Shown in pieces: positions 1 through 5,308 of a stretch of DNA of 6,016 nucleotides. A model generated the notes under the pieces. That model was not told where the DNA came from, made no database searches, and saw nothing but the letters and a program-made list of their open reading frames with translations. Source of the stretch: Bacillota bacterium (GTDB lineage: Bacteria > Bacillota > Clostridia > Lachnospirales > Lachnospiraceae); assembly GCA_023387655.1 (NCBI GenBank), contig JAEWHR010000017.1:1-6016 (forward strand), read 5' to 3'. The stretch's first letter is position 1; each line of letters opens with the position of its first letter. Made by a program: the position numbers and the translations under genes.

Positions 1-38
1 AAAAAAGAGCGAAATCCAATTTCTCAGATTTGCTCTTT
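1..38 (-). terminator. Rho-independent terminator of the BFD-like gene
   Basis: Read on the minus strand, AAAGAGC-AAATC (38 to 27) pairs with GATTT-C-GCTCTTT (16 to 4), a 12-bp stem with one bulged C and a 10-nt loop. It runs straight into a T tract that reaches the window edge (positions 6 to 1). It lies about 60 bp past the stop codon of the iron-sulfur protein gene at 101-400, so it most likely ends that transcript. The T run may continue outside the window. Confidence 0.75.
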
Positions 39-69
39 CTCTTTAAGCCATACTATTTACTTTGATACA

Positions 70-100
70 GCACTTTTAAAGTTATATGAACTTTAAGCAC
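70..100 (-). repeat. Imperfect inverted repeat directly after the BFD-like stop codon
   Basis: Immediately 3' of the TAA stop (101-103, minus strand), AAAGTT and AACTTT form a short stem. It can be extended on the far side of a 2-nt bulge by CTT-type and G-U pairs. There is no T tract behind it. It may stabilise the 3' end of the mRNA or simply be A/T-rich coincidence; the real terminator is the stronger hairpin at 1-38. Confidence 0.3.
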
Positions 101-400
101 TTATCTTTTATTTTCTATGATATTTGATATAATACCCTTGCATCTTCCACATGCTGTACCAGCTTTTGTTACTTCACCAACTTTTTCAACGGTGTCAGCT
201 CCATTTTTTACTGCTTCTACAATTGTTTCTATTGATACATTATTACACTTACATGCATTCTTAAGTAGAGCTTCTACTTCCTTAAGCTCCTCTTCATTCT
301 CAATTACTATATCAGACATAACTTTAAGCTCTTCCAATGTTCTAGCCCCTTGTGCTTGAGCCTTTCTTACCTGTAAATATTTACTCATTTCTAATGTCAT
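101..400 (-). CDS. BFD-like [2Fe-2S]-binding protein, 99 aa
   Basis: Small cytoplasmic protein of the bacterioferritin-associated ferredoxin (BFD, Fer2_BFD) type. The C-terminal half carries the family's four-cysteine pattern: C50-x-C52 and C84-x-x-C87, in the contexts NACKCNNV and GTACGRCKGII. In the known family this binds a [2Fe-2S] cluster on a helix-turn-helix fold. The first 45 residues lack cysteines but echo the second half: QGARTLEEL at 17-25 resembles NGADTVEKV at 66-74, suggesting a degenerate duplicated half. The frame stays open upstream to an ATG at 451, but the start at 400 is chosen because GGAGG (412-408) sits 7 nt before it and nothing comparable precedes the earlier ATGs. 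The gene stands alone, divergent from the MerR gene, with its own promoter and terminator. The role is inferred: iron or electron handling; no bacterioferritin gene is visible in the window. Confidence 0.85.
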   Translation of the reverse strand: MTLEMSKYLQVRKAQAQGARTLEELKVMSDIVIENEEELKEVEALLKNACKCNNVSIETIVEAVKNGADTVEKVGEVTKAGTACGRCKGIISNIIENKR

Positions 401-407
401 AGTGATT

Positions 408-412
408 CCTCC
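408..412 (-). promoter_or_regulatory. Ribosome binding site fixing the BFD-like start
   Basis: GGAGG on the minus strand, 7 nt before the ATG at 400-398. It decides between this start and two upstream in-frame ATGs (451 and 418), the second of which would overlap the approach to this site and the first of which has no purine-rich site before it. Confidence 0.8.
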
Positions 413-457
413 AAACATTTCCTCTTGGTTTATATTAATAATAGTATTCATTATCGT

Positions 458-486
458 TATAATACATTTATATATTATGTATTATA
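458..486. promoter_or_regulatory. 10-bp inverted repeat over the BFD-like promoter (candidate operator)
   Basis: TATAATACAT (458-467) and ATGTATTATA (477-486) are exact reverse complements with a 9-bp A/T spacer. The repeat covers the -10 element (474-479) and the presumed transcription start of the iron-sulfur protein gene, a position where a bound protein would block transcription. The A/T-rich TTATAAT half recalls Fur/PerR-family boxes, but the 7-1-7 spacing of those boxes is not met, so the regulator is unknown. Confidence 0.45.
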
Positions 487-502
487 TAAGTATGCATGTC
501 AA
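474..502 (-). promoter_or_regulatory. Sigma-A promoter of the BFD-like gene
   Basis: On the minus strand, a perfect -35 TTGACA (502-497) is followed by a 17-bp spacer and -10 CATAAT (479-474), one base off consensus. Transcription would start near 467 and give a leader of roughly 65 nt before the ATG at 400. The -10 lies inside the 458-486 dyad. Confidence 0.75.
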
Positions 503-605
503 GTACTATTTGTATTAACATGTTGTTTTTTGTGTAAAACACTTAGCTACTAATATGAACTCAAAGATTTAAACATAATTTCTTTGGAAATAATAAGGGG
601 TAATA

Positions 606-640
606 TTGAAGGAAAGTCGTATCGACTTACGTTTTATATT
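606..640 (+). promoter_or_regulatory. Candidate MerR-gene promoter/operator region with 15-bp dyad
   Basis: AAGTCG-TAT-CGACTT (614-628) is a perfect 6-3-6 dyad, unusually GC-rich for this gap. It is preceded by TTGAAG (606-611), a possible -35, and followed by TTTTAT (632-637, 20-bp spacing) or TATATT (635-640, 23-bp spacing) as possible -10. A dyad between over-spaced promoter boxes is how MerR-family regulators commonly control their own gene. The dyad is clear; the promoter boxes are weak. Confidence 0.45.
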
Positions 641-684
641 AAATAAGAAGAAGAGTAATTATTCTATTTTACATTGACATTTAT

Positions 685-690
685 AGGAGG
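685..690 (+). promoter_or_regulatory. Ribosome binding site supporting a TTG start
   Basis: A perfect AGGAGG ends 8 nt before the TTG at 699. This supports translation from TTG rather than from any later ATG, and keeps the conserved N-terminal MerR motif (KTYKIGEIAKLLGIS) complete. Confidence 0.8.
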
Positions 691-698
691 AATTCATC

Positions 699-1514
699 TT
701 GAAAACATATAAAATTGGAGAAATTGCTAAATTACTTGGTATTAGTGCTGAAACTGTCCGAAACTATGAAAAGAAAGGTTTAATTGAGCCATATAAGGAA
801 GATTCCAACTATCGCTATTTTGATATTATTATGGTTAATCATTTACTTAACATACAGAAATTCCAAAAGTATGGGTATAATTTACATGAGATTAAGGATT
901 TAATGAATGAGAGCACTATGAAAGAAGCCGAGCATTCACTGATAAAGAAAGAAAAGGAGCTATTAAATGAAGCTTTTTATTTGAATCTAAAGATAAATAG
1001 CGTCAATACAACAATTAACTTAATGATGCAGGCACAGAATGCAATGCAAGAATGTTTCCTTGGTGAGAGACCCTCATTGTATCGATTGAATTATCAGAAA
1101 AACCATGAACTGATCGAAGATGAAAGAGTACAGGAAGAGGTTGTCAGATGGCTAAAATATGCAGATCTTACTTTTATGTCAGGATCTATACAATTGAATG
1201 TAATGATGAATTTTGGAAAAGATTTTGATTTTGGATTCTGCATAGATAAGAGAACAGCCGAATTTCTTGGTATACGTGAAAATGATATTGTTCAATTTTA
1301 TGATAGTTGCCCAGCCATTGTATTTTATTATGAGGCAACCCCAAAAAATGAAATAGAAGGTATTTCTAAAATGATACTGAACTATGCAAATAAACATCAC
1401 CTACAAATTGTTGGAGAAAGTATATCTCGTGTAATTTTTGCACGATGGATAGATGAAAAGGAGTATCTTATCTCACACTTAGTTTGGATACCTTACGAAA
1501 AAATAGAATCTTAG
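699..1514 (+). CDS. MerR-family transcriptional regulator with a GyrI-like C-terminus, 271 aa
   Basis: DNA-binding regulator. Residues 1-70 form a MerR-type winged helix-turn-helix: YKIGEIAKLLGISAETVRNYEKKGLI, then the wing ending in NYRYF (37-41), in place of the commoner GYRxY. Residues about 75-115 are a charged helix typical of the dimerising coiled coil. Residues about 125-271 look like an effector domain, ending in RVIFARWIDEKEYLISHLVWIPYE, reminiscent of the C-terminal strand of GyrI/AraC-type ligand domains in BmrR-like multidrug regulators; this assignment is less certain. The length (271 aa) matches BmrR-type rather than short metal-sensing MerR proteins, and no conserved metal-binding cysteine pair is evident. 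Translation starts at TTG behind AGGAGG. The gene is divergent from the iron-sulfur gene and ends in its own terminator. Likely targets are its own promoter and the 19-bp-spacer promoter at 1701-1731, hence possibly the transporter operon; this is inference. Confidence 0.88.
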   Translation: MKTYKIGEIAKLLGISAETVRNYEKKGLIEPYKEDSNYRYFDIIMVNHLLNIQKFQKYGYNLHEIKDLMNESTMKEAEHSLIKKEKELLNEAFYLNLKINSVNTTINLMMQAQNAMQECFLGERPSLYRLNYQKNHELIEDERVQEEVVRWLKYADLTFMSGSIQLNVMMNFGKDFDFGFCIDKRTAEFLGIRENDIVQFYDSCPAIVFYYEATPKNEIEGISKMILNYANKHHLQIVGESISRVIFARWIDEKEYLISHLVWIPYEKIES

Positions 1515-1533
1515 CCTTTTATAAAATATATTG

Positions 1534-1577
1534 AAGCAGAACTCTCAAGTGGGTTTCTGCTTTTATTTTTTATTTTA
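1534..1577 (+). terminator. Rho-independent terminator of the MerR gene
   Basis: AAGCAGAA (1534-1541) pairs with TTCTGCTT (1555-1562). CTC (1542-1544) and GGG (1551-1553) extend the stem past one bulged T, around a short TCAAGT loop. A run of T broken by single A's follows (1561-1577). It begins 20 bp after the regulator's stop codon and should separate this gene from the operon downstream. Confidence 0.85.
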
Positions 1578-1667
1578 TGATATTTTATTAGATTATATTG
1601 ATAATAGTTCTTTTTAAAATCGAGTCCTTTTGATGAAATAATAAAAAAATAGCAAATAGGAATAGGA

Positions 1668-1685
1668 AATTTTCATATGAAAATT
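1668..1685. promoter_or_regulatory. 18-bp perfect palindrome upstream of the MerR-type promoter
   Basis: AATTTTCATATGAAAATT reads identically on both strands with no spacer and ends 15 bp before the -35 at 1701. It has the size and position of a dimeric-regulator binding site or a UP-like A/T element. A/T-rich DNA throws up palindromes by chance, but 9-bp perfect arms placed here are noteworthy. Confidence 0.4.
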
Positions 1686-1700
1686 AAATAAAATAATGGA

Positions 1701-1731
1701 TTGACTCTAAATTAGATTTAGGGTTTATAAT
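1701..1731 (+). promoter_or_regulatory. MerR-type promoter with 19-bp spacer and internal dyad
   Basis: The -35 TTGACT (1701-1706) and perfect -10 TATAAT (1726-1731) are separated by 19 bp, 2 bp more than optimal. A dyad, ACTCTAAA (1704-1711) and TTTAGGGT (1717-1724), with 7 of 8 positions complementary and a 5-bp centre, fills the spacer. Known MerR-family activators bind such spacer dyads and untwist the DNA to realign the two boxes, so basal transcription is low until the inducer arrives. The regulator at 699-1514 is the nearest candidate. Transcription would start near 1738 towards the transporter gene about 280 nt away. A MerR protein encoded elsewhere could equally be responsible. Confidence 0.7.
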
Positions 1732-1764
1732 CCCTTTGCACTAGAAAAACAGCTAGATAGTGGG
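1732..1764 (+). repeat. Possible hairpin at the start of the leader transcript
   Basis: CCC (1732-1734) and CACTA (1739-1743) can pair with TAGTG (1758-1762) and the adjoining GG (1763-1764), leaving a bulge. ACTTTT follows. Placed right at the presumed transcription start at about 1738, it could be a weak attenuator or 5'-end stabiliser, or chance. The pairing is short and only part of it would be in the RNA. Confidence 0.2.
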
Positions 1765-2007
1765 ACTTTTAATGTATAGTATTAGTCACAAAAAATGTTG
1801 TAACTAAAAAACTAAGAAATACTTCATTAGCGACCAATGTCTAGTAATGAGAATTTGTAGACTATATATAACTTTGAGCTCATCTTCTAATTCTCTATGA
1901 AGGGTGCACAAGAATGTGATTTTGTTAATCTCATTTATAAAATTATGAAAAGAAAATCCCAGAAAAAGGGAAAGTATCATTAGTAAGTTTAAATATTAAA
2001 TATATTT

Positions 2008-2014
2008 AGGAGGG
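2008..2014 (+). promoter_or_regulatory. Ribosome binding site of the MFS gene
   Basis: AGGAGGG stands 4-5 nt before the ATG at 2019, a strong site at the short end of the usual spacing. It supports this start and high translation of the transporter. Confidence 0.75.
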
Positions 2015-2018
2015 TTCT

Positions 2019-3215
2019 ATGAAATTTACTAAGAAAGAATGGATAGTATTTGGAATTGTATGCCTAATAGGCATTTTTGCAAATCTTGATAAAAGTATGA
2101 TTGGATTTACTGCAAATAAATTAATTAGCACATATGGCTTTACAAAAACAGAGATGGGAAATTTATCTTCTGTGTTCTATATTAGTTTTATTTTAGTTAC
2201 TATTCCGGGTGGATGGTTAGTTGACCGTTTTGGATATAAAAAATTTGTTGTAATTTCTTTAAGTATATTAATGGTGTTCTCATTCCTATTTGGAAATGTT
2301 AGTGGATTATTTGCGATTCTGTTTTTACGTTTCTTAGTTGGATTTGGACAAGCAGGATATACAAATGGTGCACCAAAGATTATCAGTGATAATTTTCAAG
2401 CAGATCAATGTGCTAAGGTACAGTCTATTGTAATTGCAACTGCTGGTATTGGTGGTATTCTTGCTAGTACAGTTGGACAAAGCATTATCAATATAAATTG
2501 GCATTATGCTTACTATATGTTAGCAGCAGGTTATTTATTGGCTCTTGTTCTTGTTGCTCTTTTCTTAAAAGACAATAAAGCGAAAACTACAGAGAATAAA
2601 CAAAAAACACAAAATGTAGAAAAAGTAGGTTTCTTTGATGCATGGAAAAATAAGAATACATTATTATTAGCAATCGCTGTATTATTCAGCAATTTAGTTG
2701 GTGTAGCAATGATGTTCTGGCTACCAAATGTATTCCATGTAAACTTTGATATTCAAAATACATCAATGTTAAGTACTATTATGGTTGGATTCTATATAAT
2801 CATGACTATTGCAACAGCTATTAGTGGCTCTGTAATTACTAAGCACTTTAAAGGAAAAGAACAAAAATTTATCTTCTGGTTATCGATAATCACAGCAATA
2901 TGCATCGTTGTATTTATAACAGCACCTATATACCAAGTAGCTATCGCTGCATTATATATTTCTGATTTTACTATGATGTTAGCTTTCTCAGCGCTATTAT
3001 CTATACCATATCAACTTGTGCCAAGAAAGATAATAGGTTCAGCATTTGCTGTATTAAATATAGGAGCTTTTGTTGGTGGAATTATTTCACCACAGTTAGT
3101 CAGCTCATTTGCACAATCTGATAGTTATTTATCCTCTTTTATTGTGCTTGCTGTATGTATGGTGATTTCAGGAGCAGCTACTTTATTAGTAAAGAAGCCG
3201 AAAGAGATTGCTTAA
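2019..3215 (+). CDS. Major facilitator superfamily (MFS) transporter, 398 aa
   Basis: Cytoplasmic-membrane secondary transporter of typical MFS length. The hydrophobic profile fits 12 membrane helices in two halves, split by a charged, lysine-rich cytoplasmic loop at about 183-208. The MFS motif A is clear between helices 2 and 3: GGWLVDRFGYKK (64-75), with the key D69 and R70. Helix 1 contains NLDKS (22-26), where anion:cation symporter-like members usually have D-R, so K25 replaces the common arginine. Helix 4 contains LRFLVGFGQAG (103-113), typical of the sugar-acid and organic-anion branch. The substrate cannot be read from sequence. The next gene, an amidohydrolase 72 nt on, suggests an acylated amino acid, small peptide or similar amide. 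It is probably the first gene of a three-gene operon; no terminator follows it. Expression may depend on the MerR-type promoter at 1701-1731. Confidence 0.92.
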   Translation: MKFTKKEWIVFGIVCLIGIFANLDKSMIGFTANKLISTYGFTKTEMGNLSSVFYISFILVTIPGGWLVDRFGYKKFVVISLSILMVFSFLFGNVSGLFAILFLRFLVGFGQAGYTNGAPKIISDNFQADQCAKVQSIVIATAGIGGILASTVGQSIININWHYAYYMLAAGYLLALVLVALFLKDNKAKTTENKQKTQNVEKVGFFDAWKNKNTLLLAIAVLFSNLVGVAMMFWLPNVFHVNFDIQNTSMLSTIMVGFYIIMTIATAISGSVITKHFKGKEQKFIFWLSIITAICIVVFITAPIYQVAIAALYISDFTMMLAFSALLSIPYQLVPRKIIGSAFAVLNIGAFVGGIISPQLVSSFAQSDSYLSSFIVLAVCMVISGAATLLVKKPKEIA

Positions 3216-3275
3216 AATATACATTTAAAAATAAGAAATATTATGCTGGGATTTTATATTCTGGCATTCTTATAT

Positions 3276-3281
3276 AGGAGG
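3276..3281 (+). promoter_or_regulatory. Ribosome binding site fixing the amidohydrolase start
   Basis: AGGAGG lies 6 nt before the ATG at 3288. An in-frame ATG exists 45 nt earlier (3243), but it would add a hydrophobic stretch unlike the family and has no purine-rich site before it. The start at 3288 is therefore preferred. Confidence 0.85.
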
Positions 3282-3287
3282 TATACT

Positions 3288-4454
3288 ATGAAAGAATGGT
3301 TTAATAAAATTCCTGTAGAGGAGATGATATCTTGGAGACGTCATATTCATCAAAATCCAGAATTATCATTTAAAGAATATAACACAGCAGCTTTTGTTGC
3401 AGAAAAACTAAGAAGTTTTGGAAACATTGAAATCGTAAACCCAACAGAAACTAGTGTTCTTGGAATATTACGAGGTGCTAAGGAAGGAAAGACTATACTT
3501 CTTCGTGCAGATATGGATGCTTTACCTATGCAAGAAGAAGGCGATCTTCCTTTCAAATCAACAGTTAAGGGAGTAGCCCATACCTGTGGACATGATACAC
3601 ATACTGCTATGCTATTGGCTACAGCAAAAGTGCTTTCCGAGTTAAAGGATTCATTACATGGAACTGTTAAGTTCATATTCCAACATGCAGAAGAGCTTAA
3701 TCCAGGTGGAGCACAAGGAATTATAGACAGCGGTCTGATTAGTGATATCGATGCAGCCGTAGGGTTGCATATTATTCCTAACCTTGAATGTGGTAGTATC
3801 CATGTACGTCCAGTAGGTGCTGCAACAACAGCTGCTGATGGATTCTTCTTAAATATTCAAGGGAAGGGAAGCCATGGTTCTATGCCACAGAACGGTATTG
3901 ATCCTATTATTGTTGGAACTCAAATTATAAACCAACTACAGACTGTAATTTCTAGATATACTACACCAGGTGAACTTGCTGTAATAACTGTTGGTGAGTT
4001 TAAGGCAGGAGATGCTCCAAATATCATTCCTGATAAGGCTTATATGAGTGCATCTATTCGTACAATCAGCGATGAAACTAGAAAAAAGGTTGAACTAAGA
4101 GTTAAAGAAATTATAGATAGTACATGCAAGACTTATGGTGCAACTTATGATTTGGATTATCAACTTGCATACCCTGCGGTTATAAATGATAAAACAGTAT
4201 CTGAATTAGTAATGAATAGTGCAAGAGAAGTATTGGGAGAATCAATGGTTAAAGAAGCACCATTAACAAGTGCAAGTGAAGACTTTTCAAACTATCGTCA
4301 AATTGCACCAATTTGTTTTGTACAGCTTGGAGGTGGTACAGCGGCAGAAGGATGTGGTTTTGCAAATCATCACCCTAAATTTATGATTATGGAAGAATCT
4401 ATGATTAGTGGTGTAAAAACAGAAGTACAAACAGTATTGAACTTTTTGAAGTAG
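3288..4454 (+). CDS. M20-family metallo-amidohydrolase (hippurate/N-acyl-amino-acid hydrolase type), 388 aa
   Basis: Cytoplasmic zinc- or manganese-type hydrolase cleaving an amide bond of an N-acyl or N-aroyl amino acid, conjugate or short peptide. It shows the M20D ligand pattern in order: HTCGHD with C100 and H102, HAEE with E135 (catalytic base position) and E136, GLHIIP with H161, and NHHPKF with H361/H362 near the C-terminus. RADMDALPM (73-81) and the dimerisation-domain motif GKGSHGSMPQNGIDPI (192-207), with H196, are also present. WRRHIHQNPELSF at 16-28 is the usual N-terminal signature. Length is normal for the family and no catalytic residue is missing. There is no signal peptide, so the substrate must be imported, consistent with the MFS gene 72 nt upstream. 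The DUF554 gene follows after 22 nt. The exact substrate is unknown: hippurate, indole-3-acetyl- and N-acetyl-amino acids are all handled within this family. Confidence 0.93.
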   Translation: MKEWFNKIPVEEMISWRRHIHQNPELSFKEYNTAAFVAEKLRSFGNIEIVNPTETSVLGILRGAKEGKTILLRADMDALPMQEEGDLPFKSTVKGVAHTCGHDTHTAMLLATAKVLSELKDSLHGTVKFIFQHAEELNPGGAQGIIDSGLISDIDAAVGLHIIPNLECGSIHVRPVGAATTAADGFFLNIQGKGSHGSMPQNGIDPIIVGTQIINQLQTVISRYTTPGELAVITVGEFKAGDAPNIIPDKAYMSASIRTISDETRKKVELRVKEIIDSTCKTYGATYDLDYQLAYPAVINDKTVSELVMNSAREVLGESMVKEAPLTSASEDFSNYRQIAPICFVQLGGGTAAEGCGFANHHPKFMIMEESMISGVKTEVQTVLNFLK

Positions 4455-4476
4455 TATAGAGAACGGAGCGGTCAAC

Positions 4477-5160
4477 GTGATATATATCTTATTAAATATG
4501 CTTGGAATTGAGATAGCCGGATTTGTAAGTAGCTATGCAAAAAAAATCATTTCAAAAGCTCAGCTACAGGCAGTACTTATCATTGCTAATCTTTGTATCG
4601 CTGTTGTTGGTATACAGGGAGCCATCACAACAAAAAATAATGTATTAATGATTGTTAGTTGTGTACTAGGGGCTATGATCGGAGTAAAACTAAATCTAGA
4701 TGGTAAATTTAATCAACTAGGATTATTTTTACGATCTAAGTTTAAGACTGCGGATGAGAGTTTTGTTAAGGGATTCATCACTGTATTTATGATTCAGTGT
4801 GTAGGTTCCATGGCTATTGTAGGACCGTTAAATATTGGACTTAAGAATGATACATCAATATTATCCTTTAAAATTATTTTAGACATATGTAGTTCATTAA
4901 TTTATGGAGCTATTTATGGTAGAAGTGTTATGTTAAGTGGTCCCTTTGTTTTTCTTTATGAAACAATAATTTTTCTTTTAGCAGGTGTTCTACAACCAAT
5001 ATTAACGCCTGATGTAATCAATGAGATATCTGCAATTGGATCTTTACTTATTTTTGGAATGTCACTTGATCTTTTAGGCGTAATAAAGTTGAAGGTAGCT
5101 AATTATCTTCCTGCACTTTTAGGACCAATCGTTTCTTATATTATTACTACACCAATATAA
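4477..5160 (+). CDS. DUF554-family integral membrane protein, 227 aa
   Basis: Polytopic inner-membrane protein of unknown function in the DUF554 (YdfK/YqgA-like) family. Supporting features are the hydrophobic profile with about six to seven helices and the conserved stretch QCVGSMAIVGPLNIGLKND (107-125). FKIILDICSSLIYGAIYG (131-148), around K132 and D136, and the C-terminal KVANYLPALLGP (206-217) also fit. Length matches the family. Translation starts at GTG with a modest GGAG (4465-4468) 8 nt before it, weaker than the AGGAGG of the two upstream genes, so expression may be lower or coupled to the amidohydrolase that ends 22 nt earlier. Its place as third gene in an uptake-and-hydrolysis cassette suggests a transport-related role, for example product export or accessory function, but this is inference only. 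Confidence 0.88.
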   Translation: MIYILLNMLGIEIAGFVSSYAKKIISKAQLQAVLIIANLCIAVVGIQGAITTKNNVLMIVSCVLGAMIGVKLNLDGKFNQLGLFLRSKFKTADESFVKGFITVFMIQCVGSMAIVGPLNIGLKNDTSILSFKIILDICSSLIYGAIYGRSVMLSGPFVFLYETIIFLLAGVLQPILTPDVINEISAIGSLLIFGMSLDLLGVIKLKVANYLPALLGPIVSYIITTPI

Positions 5161-5308
5161 GAATAGAAACTGAATAATTTATTTAAGAAAACCCTTATTG
5201 CTTTTTGACTCCCCATGCAGAAGCAAACAAAACGCCACCATCACTGGTGGCGTAGATAAATATCAGATTTTACAGAATTTGTGATAAGGTAATAGAGGTA
5301 GAACACCA
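5161..5308. other. Gap between convergent genes
   Basis: The 148-bp space between the ends of the DUF554 gene (plus) and the papain-fold gene (minus) contains the GC-rich hairpin at 5232-5253. No T-tract terminator is recognisable for the plus-strand operon. The operon may end at the same hairpin without a T run, or read into the antisense of the next gene. Confidence 0.5.
5232..5253 (-). terminator. Rho-independent terminator of the papain-fold gene
   Basis: ACGCCACCA (5232-5240) and TGGTGGCGT (5245-5253) form a perfect 9-bp, GC-rich stem with a 4-nt loop. On the minus strand the stem is followed by TTTTGTTTG, a suitable T tract, so it terminates the gene at 5309-5923, whose stop codon lies 56 bp before it. 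On the plus strand it is followed by AGATAAATA and would be a poor terminator, though it may still stabilise the operon's 3' end. Confidence 0.8.

Larger units (their letters stand above)
1515..2018. other. 504-bp gap without a convincing gene
   Basis: This gap lies between the regulator and the transporter gene. It holds the terminator at 1534-1577, an 18-bp palindrome at 1668-1685, a MerR-type promoter at 1701-1731 and a possible leader hairpin at 1732-1764. The rest (about 1765-2000) has stops in all forward frames and only unsupported peptides; the longest is 28 codons at 1897-1983 without a ribosome binding site. A weak alternative promoter for the transporter is TTGTTA (1922-1927) with TATGAA (1944-1949) at 16-bp spacing. 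It could be a long leader or the scar of a lost gene. Confidence 0.5.

Noticed and set aside
117..359. Plus-strand open frame opposite the BFD-like gene
   Set aside because: It is the antisense shadow of a gene with clear cysteine motifs and its own promoter. Its serine/threonine-rich low-complexity translation has no ribosome binding site.
401..451. N-terminal extension of the BFD-like protein to an ATG at 451
   Set aside because: No ribosome binding site precedes that ATG, whereas GGAGG stands 7 nt before the ATG at 400. The extension also contains the Shine-Dalgarno sequence itself.
436..455. Canonical Fur box downstream of the BFD-like promoter
   Set aside because: GATAAT and ATTATTA half-sites are present, but their spacing does not fit the 7-1-7 or 19-bp Fur consensus. 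A/T-rich DNA readily produces such words.
674..679. Perfect TTGACA as a -35 for the MerR gene
   Set aside because: Seventeen bp downstream there is no -10-like sequence, and transcription would start inside the coding region past the ribosome binding site.
1897..1983. 28-codon ORF in the gap before the transporter
   Set aside because: It has no ribosome binding site, an in-frame stop immediately upstream and no recognisable family. It is kept only as a possible relic in the description of the gap.
3243..3287. Longer start of the amidohydrolase at 3243
   Set aside because: The extra 15 residues are unlike the family's N-terminus, the AGGAGG at 3276-3281 points to 3288, and no site precedes 3243.
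3350..3676. Minus-strand open frame of 108 codons inside the amidohydrolase gene
   Set aside because: It lies wholly within a region encoding conserved M20 motifs on the plus strand and has no convincing translation signal.
5232..5253. Hairpin as a standard terminator for the plus-strand operon
   Set aside because: No T tract follows it on the plus strand; the T tract is on the minus-strand side, so it is assigned to the convergent gene.
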